Source: Roseicella sp. DB1501 (GTDB lineage Bacteria; Pseudomonadota; Alphaproteobacteria; Acetobacterales; Acetobacteraceae). Taken from it: DNA of 64,000 nt. The translations under genes and the position numbers were made by a program. Positions within the stretch are counted from its first letter, which is position 1. Each line of letters starts with the position of its first letter. The notes below the pieces were generated by a model that searched no databases, had not been told where the DNA came from, and saw nothing but the letters and a program-made list of their open reading frames with translations. This document shows, piece by piece, positions 1 through 8,564 of the stretch. The stretch is from positions 549,579-613,578 of the forward strand of contig NZ_JABFHG010000002.1 of NCBI RefSeq assembly GCF_013112485.1. Direction: 5' to 3'.

Positions 1-428
1 GCGCCGCGGCGGGCGGCATTCTCGAACAGGATGTGGTCGAACTCGGCGCGCTTCACCTGCCAGGCGAAGGTCCGGTCCCGGTCGAGGGCGCGGGCGAAGG
101 GAAAGGCCTGGCTGCGGCCGGTGCGGTCGGAGACGAATTCGGCGCCCGGCTTGTGCACGCCGATGCGGGCGATCTCGGGCAGCACGCCGAGGCGCTCGAG
201 GATGTCGAGGTTGCGCGGCAGCAGGCTCTCGCCGATGTGGAAGCGGGGATGCGCCTCCTTCTCGAGCAGCACCACGGCGTGCCCGCGCAGGGCCAGCGTC
301 GCGGCCGCGGTCGAGCCCGCCGGCCCGCCGCCGATGACGACGACATCGGCCGCGAGGCTCTCCGGCTCCGGTGCCGCGCCGGGTGCCATGCCGGGCGCCG
401 TGCCGGTCACGGCCTCATCCTTGCGCAT
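1..428 (-). CDS. FAD-dependent oxidoreductase, N-terminal part (runs off the left edge)
   Basis: The first 142 residues are visible; the rest lies beyond the window. The start is ATG at 428. After a Pro/Ala-rich lead of about 28 residues comes a Rossmann FAD-binding strand VVVIGGGPAGST (residues 29-40), then an acidic strand end (LLEKEA) that would bind the adenosine ribose. HIGESLLPRN (64-73) is the signature of the flavin-dependent halogenase/geranylgeranyl-reductase-like branch of the PHBH superfamily. That fits a monooxygenase, halogenase-like enzyme or polyene reductase. The substrate cannot be inferred because the C-terminal half is missing. The next gene upstream on the same strand starts after a 30-base gap, so the two could be co-transcribed. 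Confidence 0.8.
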   Translation of the reverse strand, partial: MRKDEAVTGTAPGMAPGAAPEPESLAADVVVIGGGPAGSTAAATLALRGHAVVLLEKEAHPRFHIGESLLPRNLDILERLGVLPEIARIGVHKPGAEFVSDRTGRSQAFPFARALDRDRTFAWQVKRAEFDHILFENAARRG

Positions 429-458
429 ATCGGATTCTCCCCGGCGGCCCGGCCGTGG

Positions 459-917
459 TCAAGCGCCTGGCGCGGCCCGGCGCTCCTTCATGGCGAAGAC
501 GCCGCTGACCCGGGCCACCCGCTTGCCGTCCGCCAGCATCTCCCCCTCGGTGAAGGCGATGCTGCGCCCGAGGCGGGTCACCCGGGCGCGGGTCTCCAGC
601 CAGCAGCCCTCCTTCGGCGGGCCGATGAAATCGACCGAGAGCGTCACGGTCGAGAGCGCGGCACGCGGCAGCCCGGCCCTCTCCCGCGCCACGGCGACGG
701 CATGCACCAGGGCGAGATCGGCGAGGCTGGCGACGAAGCCGCCATGCGCGCCGCCCATGGAATTGCTGTGCCGGTGCTGCACCCGGATGCCGAGCGCGGT
801 GTAGTCCTCGGCCCGGTGCGAGAAGAAGGGCCCCAGCGCCTGGGCATAGGGGCCGCCATGGCTCGCCGGCACGAAGCCGGGCGGCGTCTCGGGGGCGAGG
901 CTGGCGTGCTGGTCCAT
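459..917 (-). CDS. PaaI-family hotdog thioesterase
   Basis: 152 residues, typical for a single hotdog domain. It probably hydrolyses acyl-CoA or aryl-CoA thioesters in the cytoplasm. The PaaI-type motif SNSMGGAHGGFVASLAD (residues 51-67) carries the HGG turn and the Asp on the central hotdog helix. The later segment VTLSVDFIGPP is the usual strand before the active-site groove. I place the start at ATG 917 (MDQHASL); the open frame runs further upstream to 1121, but that stretch has no similarity to the family and overlaps the start region of the divergent VOC gene. Its neighbours fit general acyl-CoA turnover, but the substrate is unknown. Confidence 0.85.
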   Translation of the reverse strand: MDQHASLAPETPPGFVPASHGGPYAQALGPFFSHRAEDYTALGIRVQHRHSNSMGGAHGGFVASLADLALVHAVAVARERAGLPRAALSTVTLSVDFIGPPKEGCWLETRARVTRLGRSIAFTEGEMLADGKRVARVSGVFAMKERRAAPGA

Positions 918-1083
918 TCCGGGATCCGTGCGGTTGTGCGCCGCACACTCGCCCGGCCGGGCGGCGCGGTCCAGGGGGAAGCGGGGGGTGGCCGGCGGGA
1001 GCGCCCCTTCCCTTCCCGGCGCGGCCGCGCGAAGGTCCCGCCGCGCCGCAGGAACGGCGATCCAAACGGGAGGGGAAGCCAGC

Positions 1084-1464
1084 GTGTTCACCCATGTCAT
1101 GATCGGCAGCAACGACATCACCCGGTCGAAGGCCTTCTACGATGCCCTGTTCGCGGCAATCGGCGGCAAGCCCGGCACGGTCGACCCGCGCGGGCGCCTC
1201 GTCTACGCCCATAACGGCGGCCGCTTCCTGATCACCACGCCGATCGACGGCAAATCGGCCACCCATGCCAATGGCGGCACGATCGGCTTCGCCATGGCGA
1301 GCCCGGCCGAGACGGAGGCCTGGCACAAGGCGGGCGTCGCGCATGGCGGCACCGCGATCGAGGACCCGCCGGGCGTGCGCGAGGGCCCGTCCGGCAAGCT
1401 CTACCTCGCCTATCTGCGGGACCCGGACGGCAACAAACTCTGCGGCCTGCACCGTATGGGTTGA
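1084..1464 (+). CDS. VOC-fold (glyoxalase/bleomycin resistance-like) protein
   Basis: 126 residues starting at GTG 1084, with an AGGGGAA-type ribosome site about eight bases upstream. An upstream in-frame extension (from 928) is not protein-like. The chain shows the paired beta-alpha-beta-beta-beta layout of the VOC superfamily: FTHVMIGSNDITRSKAFYDA at the start, and YLRDPDGNKLCGLHRM at the end, the DPDGN turn being characteristic. It is probably a cytosolic metal-dependent lyase, dioxygenase or resistance-type binding protein; the sequence does not say which. The stop codon is followed immediately by a hairpin repeat (1466-1562). Confidence 0.8.
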   Translation: MFTHVMIGSNDITRSKAFYDALFAAIGGKPGTVDPRGRLVYAHNGGRFLITTPIDGKSATHANGGTIGFAMASPAETEAWHKAGVAHGGTAIEDPPGVREGPSGKLYLAYLRDPDGNKLCGLHRMG

Positions 1465-1465
1465 T

Positions 1466-1562
1466 CCCCCCGACGTCGCTGCGCGCCGTCGCGGGGGCCC
1501 CGTGATCCGCTTCCGATCGAGGGGACGTCACAGCCTGCCGCGGCGAAGCCGCGGCAGGTCAG
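1466..1562. repeat. Intergenic hairpin repeat, family C copy 1
   Basis: Lies between the convergent VOC gene and the phosphotransferase gene. The first module is a C-rich/G-rich stem (CCCCCCGACG with CGTCGCGGGGG) followed by GGGGCCCC. The second module is a perfect ten-base stem, CTGCCGCGGC/GCCGCGGCAG, with a GAA loop. Related copies start just after the stop codons of two other plus-strand genes, at 38950 and 44800. It may act as a bidirectional terminator or a REP-like element. Confidence 0.7.
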
Positions 1563-2662
1563 GCCGCGGGGTCGATCCGCTGGACGATGGCCCAGGCGCG
1601 CTCGGCCATCTCCCGGTAGCGGTGGCGGTAGCCGATTGCCCGCGGGTCGGAGGCGTTGCCGTCGAGCGCCCGCCGCCACACTCCGGCGACGATGGAGGCG
1701 AGGCGGAACATCGAGAAGACGACGAAGACGTCGAGCGCCGCCGGCACCGGCCGGCCCATCAGCGCGCTGTAGCGGGCGACGAACGCCTGCTCGTCCGGGA
1801 TGCCGGTGCCGGCGAGGTCGAGGCCGGCGACGCCCGTCACCCCTTCCGGCCCCGGGTCGAAATGGTAGGTGAGGCAGCAATAGCCGAGATCGGCCAGCGG
1901 ATGCCCGATCGTCGCCAGTTCCCAGTCCAGCACCGCGACGATGCGCGGCTCGGTCGGATGGATGATGAGGTTGCCGAGCCGGTAGTCGCCATGCGCGATG
2001 GTCGCCGGCTCCTCCGGCGGCAGGTTCGCCGCCAGCCAGGTGCCGAGCCGGTCCATCTCCGGCATCTCCTCGACCTTGGCCGCCTGCCATTGCCGCACCC
2101 AGAGATCGACCTGGCGCGGCATGTAGCCCTCGGGCCGGCCGAAGCCCTCCAGCCCGGCGGCGCGCCAGTCGACCCGGTGCAGCGCCGCCAGCACGCGCGC
2201 CATGTCCTCGTAGATCGCGGCGCGCTCGGCGGGGGGTGCTGCCATCGGCACGCGGTCGAAGAAGATGCGGCCCGGCACGTGGTCCATGACGAAGAAGACC
2301 GTGCCGATGACGCTCTCGTCCTCGACCAGGATGCGCGCCCGCGGCACCGGCACCTCGCTGCCCTCGAGCGCGCGGAGGATGCGGTATTCCCGCTCCACCG
2401 CATGCGCCCGCGGCAGCAGCTTGCCGGGCGGCTTCTTGCGCAGCACGTAGTCGCCGGCGCCCGTCGCGATGTGGAAGGTCGGGTTGGACTGCCCGCCCTG
2501 GAACTGCCGCACCTCGATCGGCCCGTCGAAGCCCGGCAGATGCGGCGCGAGGTGGCGGGCCAGCGCCGCCTCGTCGAAGCGGTGCCGCTCCAGCACCGGC
2601 ACCAGCTCGGGCCGGCCGTCGAGCGGCGGGCCGGCGGCGGATGCGGCCGCGTCGGCGGGCAT
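1559..2662 (-). CDS. Phosphotransferase family protein (APH/ACAD10-N/LvaA-like kinase)
   Basis: 367 residues with the aminoglycoside-phosphotransferase/choline-kinase fold. Visible features are a nucleotide-binding GGQSN turn (56-60), a VLRKKPPG strand carrying the ATP-contacting Lys (about 76-77), the catalytic loop IAHGDYRLGN (222-231) and the metal-binding LDWE (245-248). Close relatives are the N-terminal kinase half of mammalian ACAD10/11 and LvaA of Pseudomonas putida, which phosphorylates 4-hydroxyacyl-CoAs. The start ATG 2662 has a GGAG site inside the end of the preceding acyl-CoA dehydrogenase gene, only three bases away. The two are therefore surely co-transcribed and probably act in sequence on a hydroxyacyl-CoA. 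Antibiotic modification is unlikely in this context. Confidence 0.88.
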   Translation of the reverse strand: MPADAAASAAGPPLDGRPELVPVLERHRFDEAALARHLAPHLPGFDGPIEVRQFQGGQSNPTFHIATGAGDYVLRKKPPGKLLPRAHAVEREYRILRALEGSEVPVPRARILVEDESVIGTVFFVMDHVPGRIFFDRVPMAAPPAERAAIYEDMARVLAALHRVDWRAAGLEGFGRPEGYMPRQVDLWVRQWQAAKVEEMPEMDRLGTWLAANLPPEEPATIAHGDYRLGNLIIHPTEPRIVAVLDWELATIGHPLADLGYCCLTYHFDPGPEGVTGVAGLDLAGTGIPDEQAFVARYSALMGRPVPAALDVFVVFSMFRLASIVAGVWRRALDGNASDPRAIGYRHRYREMAERAWAIVQRIDPAA

Positions 2663-2665
2663 GGC

Positions 2666-3904
2666 CTACTCCGCCGCCTTCGCCTCGGTCTTCGGCGGCT
2701 TGTACTGCGAGAGCTCCATGCGGGCGAGCTGGTCGCGGTGCACCTCGTCCGGCCCGTCCACGATGCGCAGCGTGCGGGCGTAGCGCCACATCTCGGCGAT
2801 GCCGAAATCGCTGGTGACGCCGCCGCCGCCATGCGCCTGGATGGCGATGTCCACCACCTGGCAGGCCATGTTCGCCGCCGCCACCTTGATCGCCGCGATG
2901 TCCTTGCGCGCCACCTTGTTGCCCACCGTGTCCATGCGCCAGGCGGCGTGGAGCGTCAGCAGCCGGCACTGGTCGATCATGATCCGGGCATTGGCGATGC
3001 GCTCGCGCATCACCCCCTGCTCGGCCAGCGGCTTGCCGAAGGGCCGCCGCTCCAGCGCCCGGCGGCAGGTCTTCTCCAGCGCCCGCTCCGCCATGCCGAT
3101 GGCGCGCATGCAGTGATGGATGCGCCCCGGGCCGAGCCGCCCCTGGGCGATCTCGAAGCCGCGGCCCTCACCGAGCAGGATATTGGAGGCCGGCACGCGC
3201 ATGTTCTCGAAGCGCAGCTCGGCATGGCCGTGCGGCGCGTCGTCGAAGCCGAAGACCGGCAGGTGGCGCACGATGGTCAGACCCGGCGTGTCGCGCGGCA
3301 CCAGGATCATCGATTGCTGGCGGTGCCGGTCGGGGCTGTCGGGCGCGGTCTTGCCCATGACGATGAAGACGGCGCAGCGCGGGTCGAGCGCGCCGGAGGA
3401 CCACCACTTGCGGCCGTTGATGACGTAGTGGTCGCCGTCGCGGATGATCCGGGTCTGGATGTTGGTGGCGTCCGAGGAGGCGACGTCCGGCTCGGTCATG
3501 GCGAAGCAGGAGCGGATCTCGCCCTCCAGCAGCGGCTTCAGCCAGCGCTCCTTGTGCTCGGCGGTGCCGTAGCGCTCGATCGTCTCCATGTTGCCGGTAT
3601 CGGGCGCGGAGCAGTTGAACACCTCGGAGGACCAGCCGACGCGGCCCATGATCTCGGCGAGCGGCGCGTATTCCAGGTTGGTCAGCCCGGCGCCGTGCTC
3701 GGATTCCGGCAGGAACAGGTTCCACAGCCCGGCCTCGCGCGCCTTCGGCTTCAGCGCCTCGACGATCGGCACCGGCTGCCAGCGGTCCTTGGCCTCGGCC
3801 AGCTGCTGCCGGTGCACCTGCTCGTTCGGGTAGATATGCTCGTCGAAGAAGGCGAGGAGACGGGCGCGAAGCTGCTCGACCTTCTCCGGAAAAGCGAAGT
3901 CCAT
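2666..3904 (-). CDS. Acyl-CoA dehydrogenase, ACAD10/11-LvaC type
   Basis: 412 residues, full length for the family. It is an FAD enzyme that would remove the alpha-beta hydrogens of an acyl-CoA, or in this subgroup eliminate phosphate from 4-phosphoacyl-CoA. Seen are [15 protein letters not shown] (the flavin/substrate middle-domain strand), [13 protein letters not shown], a [17 protein letters not shown] helix, [16 protein letters not shown] and the C-terminal [16 protein letters not shown] where the ACAD10/11 catalytic acid sits. The start ATG 3904 has a good GGGGAGAA site. It is the first gene of a two-gene operon with the phosphotransferase and diverges from the quinone oxidoreductase gene. 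Confidence 0.92.
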   Translation of the reverse strand: MDFAFPEKVEQLRARLLAFFDEHIYPNEQVHRQQLAEAKDRWQPVPIVEALKPKAREAGLWNLFLPESEHGAGLTNLEYAPLAEIMGRVGWSSEVFNCSAPDTGNMETIERYGTAEHKERWLKPLLEGEIRSCFAMTEPDVASSDATNIQTRIIRDGDHYVINGRKWWSSGALDPRCAVFIVMGKTAPDSPDRHRQQSMILVPRDTPGLTIVRHLPVFGFDDAPHGHAELRFENMRVPASNILLGEGRGFEIAQGRLGPGRIHHCMRAIGMAERALEKTCRRALERRPFGKPLAEQGVMRERIANARIMIDQCRLLTLHAAWRMDTVGNKVARKDIAAIKVAAANMACQVVDIAIQAHGGGGVTSDFGIAEMWRYARTLRIVDGPDEVHRDQLARMELSQYKPPKTEAKAAE

Positions 3905-4032
3905 GACGTTCTCCCCAACCGTGCCACCGTTCTGGCCGGCAGCCTGACTCAGCGAGGGCGGGGCGGCAAGCGGCCCCTTGCCTTGCGCCGCCGGGCCCGC
4001 CAGCCTCGCGGCGAAGCGGGAGGATGGGATCG

Positions 4033-5001
4033 ATGCGCGCCGTGCTGTGCCGGGAATTCGGGCCGCCCTCCAGCCTCGTGCTCGGCGAGGCGCCGGCGCC
4101 GCGGCCGGGCCCGGGCGAGGTGCTGATCCGGGTCGAGGCGGCGGCGGCGAACTTCCCCGACACGCTCATCATCCAGGGCCGCTACCAGGCGCGGCCACCC
4201 TTCCCCTTCGCCCCTGGCGGCGAGGTGGCGGGCAGCGTCGCGGCGCTCGGCCCGGGCGTCGCCGGCCCCGCCCCCGGCACGCGGGTGCTGGCGATGACCG
4301 GGCATGGCGGCTTCGCCGAGCTGGCGGTGGCGCCCGAGGGCAATGTCGTCGCCCTGCCCGACGCCATCGATGCCGCGACCGGCGCCGCTCTCTCCTACGC
4401 CTATGGCACGGTGCTGCACGCGCTGCGCGACCGCGCCCGGCTGCGGCCCGGCGAGACGGTGCTGGTGCTCGGCGCCGGCGGCGGCGCCGGCATGGCGGCG
4501 CTGCAGGTGGCGCGGCTGATGGGCGCGCGGGTGATCGCCGCCGCCTCGCCGGCCAAGCACGAGGCTTGCCGCGCCGCCGGCGCCGAGGCGGCGATCGACT
4601 ACACCGCCGAGGGCTGGCGCGAGGCGCTGAAGGTGCTGGCGCCCGAGGGGGTGGAGGTGATCTTCGATGCGGTCGGCGGCCCCTATGCCGAGCCGGCGCT
4701 GCGCAGCATCGCCTGGGGCGGGCGCTACCTCGTGGTCGGCTTCGCCGCCGGCGACATCCCGCGCCTGCCCTTCAACCTCGCCCTGCTGAAGGGCTGCGAC
4801 ATTCTCGGCGTCTTCTACGGCAATGCCGTCAAGCGCGACCCGGAGGCGAACCGCGTCCTGATGGCGCAGCTCTTCGACTGGATCGCCGCCGGCGCGCTGC
4901 GCCCGGCCATCGCCGAGACCTGGCCGCTGGAGCGTGCGCCGGAGGCCTTGCAGGCGCTGCTGGAGCGGCGGGTGACCGGGAAGATCGTGCTGGTGGTGTG
5001 A
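4033..5001 (+). CDS. NADPH:quinone oxidoreductase-like zinc-free medium-chain dehydrogenase
   Basis: 322 residues from ATG 4033. This start is favoured over the in-frame ATG at 4024 because the GGGAGG ribosome site abuts the first ATG but is correctly spaced for the second. It belongs to the quinone oxidoreductase branch of the MDR superfamily: N-terminal GroES-like domain ([27 protein letters not shown]), then a Rossmann domain with [15 protein letters not shown] (about 146-160) and [12 protein letters not shown]. The catalytic-zinc Cys/His set of alcohol dehydrogenases is absent, as usual in this branch. It would reduce quinones or enones with NADPH; in this cluster a reductive step on an enoyl or oxidised intermediate is possible. 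Confidence 0.88.
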   Translation: MRAVLCREFGPPSSLVLGEAPAPRPGPGEVLIRVEAAAANFPDTLIIQGRYQARPPFPFAPGGEVAGSVAALGPGVAGPAPGTRVLAMTGHGGFAELAVAPEGNVVALPDAIDAATGAALSYAYGTVLHALRDRARLRPGETVLVLGAGGGAGMAALQVARLMGARVIAAASPAKHEACRAAGAEAAIDYTAEGWREALKVLAPEGVEVIFDAVGGPYAEPALRSIAWGGRYLVVGFAAGDIPRLPFNLALLKGCDILGVFYGNAVKRDPEANRVLMAQLFDWIAAGALRPAIAETWPLERAPEALQALLERRVTGKIVLVV

Positions 5002-5010
5002 TGCCTAGCC

Positions 5011-5031
5011 CGCGAAGGTTTCACCTTCGCG
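5011..5031. terminator. Hairpin after the quinone oxidoreductase gene
   Basis: Perfect inverted repeat CGCGAAGG/CCTTCGCG (5011-5018 and 5024-5031) with a five-base loop, ten bases after the stop codon of the quinone oxidoreductase gene and before the convergent synthetase gene. There is no T-run, so it is a terminator-like stem rather than a clear intrinsic terminator. Confidence 0.5.
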
Positions 5032-5040
5032 CCCCTCGAA

Positions 5041-5155
5041 CGCCGGGCACTGCCTCCGGCAGCTTGGCTTCGCCGCGTCGCGCCGTCAGGCGCGCCAAAA
5101 GGCGCGACCGGCGACGCCCATTCGGGCGCTCGGCCCTGCGGGCCGCAGGCCGGAA
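5041..5155. repeat. Intergenic hairpin repeat, family B copy 1
   Basis: Short stem CTGCC-TCC-GGCAG followed by the invariant TTGGCTTCGC and, further on, a tail GACGCCCATTCGGGCGCTCG. Copies at 8461-8550 (same orientation), 9437-9530 (inverted) and 42845-42917 (head only) share the layout. This copy fills the space between two convergent genes. Confidence 0.6.
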
Positions 5156-5183
5156 CTTAGTACGCCGGGTATGATCCCGCCGC

Positions 5184-7319
5184 TCACCCGCGCAGGATCA
5201 GCCCGTCCACCGCCAGGATGCGGCTGCCGGCGCAGATCAGCGGGTTGACGTCGATCTCGGCGATCCGCTCGCGCTGGTCGGCGGCGAGCTCGCCGACGCG
5301 ACGGATGATCGCCGCGAGCGCCGCCTCGTCGACCGACGGCAGGCCGCGGAAGCCCTGCAGCAGCCGGTGTCCCTTCAGGCGCCGCAGCATCGCCCGCGCC
5401 TCGGCCTCGCCCACCGGCGCCAGCGCCGTCGCGCTGTCGCGCAGCAGCTCCACCAGGATGCCACCGAGCCCGACCACCACCATCGGACCGAAGAGCGGGT
5501 CACGCCGGGCGCCGACCACGATCTCGATCCCCTGCGGCACCATGGGCTGCACCAGCACGCCGTTGATCCGCGCGCCCGGCGCGGCGCGCGCGGCATTGGC
5601 CAGCACCGCCGCATGCGCCGCCCGCACCGAATCGGCATCGGCGAGGCCGAGGCGGATGACGCCGGCCTCGGTCTTGTGCGGGATGTCGGGCGATTCGACC
5701 TTCAGCGCCACCGGATAGCCGAGCGCGGCGGCGGCGGCGACGGCTGCCTCGGCATCGGCCGCCAGCCGCTCCTCCACCACCGGCACGCCATAGGCGGCGA
5801 GCACCGCCTTCGCCTCGCGCTCGGTGAGCGCCGGCCCCGCCGCGTCGAGCAGCGCGGCGGCGCGCGCGGCGGCCTCGGGCGGGGCGAGGCGCGTCGCCGG
5901 ATCGGGCGCCGCCGCCCGGCGCTCGGCACGCGCCTGCCAGGCGGCGAGGGCGGCGAAGCAGCGATCCATGGAGCGGAACAGCGCCACCTGCGGATTGGCC
6001 TCGGCGGCGCGGGCGCCCGGCCCTTCCAGCCATTCCGTCAGCCAGACCACCGCCGCCGCCTTGCCATGCGCCGCCGCCAGCTCGCCGAGCAGGGCGAAGC
6101 GCGGCGTGGCGAAGTCGTAGGCGTAGCCGTTCGGCAGGATCACCGCGCCATAGGCGGGATCGGCGCAGAGCGCATCGGTGCAGGCACGCAGCGAGTCCGG
6201 GTCGTTCAGCACCTGCGCGGTGATGTCGACCGGGTTGCGGCTGGAGCCGAATTCCGGGATGCGCGCGGCGAGCACCGCCTGCGCCGCCTCGCCCGGTTGC
6301 GGCAGCGCCACGCCATGCGCCTCCGCCTTGTCGGCCGCCATGATCGCGGCGCCGCCCGAGGTCGAGACCACCGCGACGCCAGGCGCCCGGCAGGGCGGCG
6401 CCTTGGCGAGGAAGGCGGCGGTCTCGAGCAGCGCGTCGAACTGCTCCACCAGCACCACGCCGGCACGCTCGAAGACGGCGCGGTAGGCGGCATCCGAGCC
6501 GGCGAGCGAGCCGGTATGCGACAGCGCCGCCGCCGCCCCCTGCTCGCCCGTCGCCAGCTTGAAGACGGTGAGCGGCTTGTCCGCCGCCCAGGCGATCTCC
6601 GCCGCCTCGACCAGCCGGCGCGGCTCGGCCATGCCCTCGAAGACGCAGGCGATGGCGGCGCAGCCGGGATCGCCGGCCAGCATGGCGACGCCATCGGCGA
6701 CGTCGAGATCGGCGGAATTGCCGAAGGCGAGCACGCGGCCGATGGCGACGCCGCGCTCCACCGCCTGGGCCAGGGCGAAGCCGAGATTGCCGGACTGGCT
6801 GACGATGCCGAGCGCCGGGCCCGTGGGCGGCGCCGCCGGCCGCGGCACGGCGGCGAAGCTGATGGTGGCGCCCGAGGCGTAGTCCAGCATGCCGATGCAA
6901 TTCGGCCCGATGAGCCTGACGCCGCCTTCCCGCGCCATGGCGGCGATGCGCGCCTGCAGCGCCACGCGCTCCGGCCGGCCGGTCTCGGCGAAGCCGGCGG
7001 CGTAGAGGATGGCGGCGCCGGCCCCGGCCTCGACGCAGTCGCGCACCACGACCTCCACCGCCTCCATCGGCGCGGCGCAGACGACGAGGTCGGGCACCTC
7101 GGGCAGCGCCGCGATGGAGGCGTGGCAGGGCAGCCCGCCGAGGCGCTGGTAGCGGGCGTTGACCAGGTGCAGCCGGCCGCCGAAGCCGGCGAGGTTGCGC
7201 TGCGTCCGCTCGCCGAAGGAACCGGCGCGCTCCGAGGCGCCGATGATGGCGATGCTGCGCGGATGCAGCAGGCGGCCGAGATCCTCGGCGCGGGCGAGCG
7301 GGCGTGGGCCGGCGGACAA
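5184..7319 (-). CDS. Acyl-CoA synthetase, ADP-forming (single-chain acetate--CoA ligase family)
   Basis: 711 residues if translated from the TTG at 7319, which I prefer: it has a GAGGAG site seven bases upstream and lies just after the stop of the preceding gene. The ATG at 7385 would add 22 poorly conserved residues and overlap that gene. Domain order: CoA-binding Rossmann domain (RSIAIIGAS near 21-29), GPNCIG (138-143), succinyl-CoA-ligase-like domains with the phosphohistidine motif SHTGSL (His about 268), then a C-terminal ATP-grasp domain (ALKVESPDIPHKTEAGVI, VGLGGILVELL, EIDVNPL). It interconverts acyl-CoA plus ADP and phosphate with acid plus ATP, or activates acids. Substrate unknown. 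It is last in a minus-strand run with two SDR genes. Confidence 0.88.
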   Translation of the reverse strand: MSAGPRPLARAEDLGRLLHPRSIAIIGASERAGSFGERTQRNLAGFGGRLHLVNARYQRLGGLPCHASIAALPEVPDLVVCAAPMEAVEVVVRDCVEAGAGAAILYAAGFAETGRPERVALQARIAAMAREGGVRLIGPNCIGMLDYASGATISFAAVPRPAAPPTGPALGIVSQSGNLGFALAQAVERGVAIGRVLAFGNSADLDVADGVAMLAGDPGCAAIACVFEGMAEPRRLVEAAEIAWAADKPLTVFKLATGEQGAAAALSHTGSLAGSDAAYRAVFERAGVVLVEQFDALLETAAFLAKAPPCRAPGVAVVSTSGGAAIMAADKAEAHGVALPQPGEAAQAVLAARIPEFGSSRNPVDITAQVLNDPDSLRACTDALCADPAYGAVILPNGYAYDFATPRFALLGELAAAHGKAAAVVWLTEWLEGPGARAAEANPQVALFRSMDRCFAALAAWQARAERRAAAPDPATRLAPPEAAARAAALLDAAGPALTEREAKAVLAAYGVPVVEERLAADAEAAVAAAAALGYPVALKVESPDIPHKTEAGVIRLGLADADSVRAAHAAVLANAARAAPGARINGVLVQPMVPQGIEIVVGARRDPLFGPMVVVGLGGILVELLRDSATALAPVGEAEARAMLRRLKGHRLLQGFRGLPSVDEAALAAIIRRVGELAADQRERIAEIDVNPLICAGSRILAVDGLILRG

Positions 7320-7342
7320 GGCGATGCTCCTCAATCGGGCCC

Positions 7343-8422
7343 TTACTCGGGCAGGATGCGGCGGCGCTGCAGCTCGGCCAGCCATTCGTCGAGCATGGCG
7401 GCGCTGTCGATGCAGTCGCCGAAGCCGGCCTGGCGGATGGCGATGGTCGAGAGGATGGAGGCCATCTGACCCGGCCGGGCGAAGGCGAAATCGGCGAATT
7501 GCCAGGAGCCGCCGATGAGCTGCTCCAGCGTCCAGGGCGCGAGGCCGTGCCGCGCCGCGATGCGCTGCCAGACCGGTCCCTTGTCAGCCATCAGCACGGC
7601 GAGCGACATCGGATGCGGCGCCCCCATCTCCAGGCCGAAGCGCCGCGCCACCAGCGGGAACATGTCCTGCCAGAGGAAGACATCGCCATTGGTGACGTTG
7701 AAGGTGCGGTTGGCCGCGCCTTCCGCCCCCGCCGGCCCCGCTGCCCAGAGCATGGCGCGCGCCAGCAGCCGCACATCCGTCGCCTCGGTGTAGCGCGCGC
7801 CGGCGCCGGGCCAGACCAGCGGCACGCCAAGCTCGCGGCTGATGGCGGCGTAGCAGCCGATGGCCGAGAGCAGGTTCATGGCGCTGCCGAGGGCGAAGCC
7901 GATCAGCGCCTGGGGCCGGAAGATGGTGAAGGACCAGCCGGCGCGGGCCTGGCGCTCGCGCACCAGATCCTCCTGCGCCCAGTAGAAATTCGGGTGGATG
8001 TGGCGCGGCGCGCTTTCCTTGCCCGGGATCGGCATCTGGCCGAGATGCACGCCATAGGCCTTGGTGCCCTGCAGCAGCGAGAGGTGCCGCAGCCCGGGAT
8101 TGCCCGGCTCCATCGCGTCGAGCAGATTGCGCAGCATGGCGGCGTTGGTGGCGATCTGGTCCGCCTCCAGCCAGCCGCGGCCGAGATCGGGCTTCTTGTA
8201 GAGCGCGCCATAGACGATGCGCTCGACGCCCCGCAGCGGCGCCAGCGCGGCGCGGCAGCCCTCGGCATCGGTGAGATCGACCGAGAGGAAGCGCGCCCGG
8301 GTCTCGAATTCCGGCTTGCGGCGGGCGAGCGCCACGATGTCCCAGCCCGACGCCTCGTACTCCGCCAGCGCCGCCCGGCCGACCAGGCCGAGGGCGCCAG
8401 CGATGAGCACCGTGCCTGTCAT
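7343..8422 (-). CDS. PRISE-like extended short-chain dehydrogenase/reductase
   Basis: 359 residues with an N-terminal Rossmann motif GALGLVG (9-15). Two motifs recall the progesterone 5-beta-reductase/iridoid synthase (PRISE) group: LQGTKAYGVH with the candidate catalytic Lys at 121, and HPNFYWAQEDLV with the candidate catalytic Tyr at 147. Family members reduce enones with NADPH. The C-terminal part (FNVTNGDVFLWQDMFPLV) is also typical of the group. The stop codon precedes the TTG start of the acyl-CoA synthetase by about 23 bases, so the two genes are probably co-transcribed. The physiological substrate is unknown; an unsaturated acyl or terpenoid-like compound fits the neighbourhood. Confidence 0.82.
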   Translation of the reverse strand: MTGTVLIAGALGLVGRAALAEYEASGWDIVALARRKPEFETRARFLSVDLTDAEGCRAALAPLRGVERIVYGALYKKPDLGRGWLEADQIATNAAMLRNLLDAMEPGNPGLRHLSLLQGTKAYGVHLGQMPIPGKESAPRHIHPNFYWAQEDLVRERQARAGWSFTIFRPQALIGFALGSAMNLLSAIGCYAAISRELGVPLVWPGAGARYTEATDVRLLARAMLWAAGPAGAEGAANRTFNVTNGDVFLWQDMFPLVARRFGLEMGAPHPMSLAVLMADKGPVWQRIAARHGLAPWTLEQLIGGSWQFADFAFARPGQMASILSTIAIRQAGFGDCIDSAAMLDEWLAELQRRRILPE

Positions 8423-8460
8423 GCCGAGCGCAGGCCGGCTTCGCCGTCCTGCCCCTCAGA

Positions 8461-8550
8461 CGCCGAGCGCCGCTTCCAGCGGCTTGGCTTCGCCGCTGCG
8501 TCGGCGGCGCCCATTCGGGCGCTCGGCCCTGCGGACCGCGGGCCGGAGGC
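8461..8550. repeat. Intergenic hairpin repeat, family B copy 2
   Basis: Stem GCCGC-TTCCA-GCGGC followed by TTGGCTTCGC and a tail nearly identical to copy 1 (GCGCCCATTCGGGCGCTCGG at 8508-8527). It sits between two minus-strand genes of the same run. The stem bases differ from copy 1 but remain paired. Confidence 0.6.
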
Positions 8551-8564
8551 TCGCGCGCCCGGCC

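Noticed and set aside
1559..2662. Aminoglycoside resistance kinase
   Set aside because: The fold is shared, but the tight pairing with an ACAD10/11-like dehydrogenase fits acyl-CoA metabolism far better.
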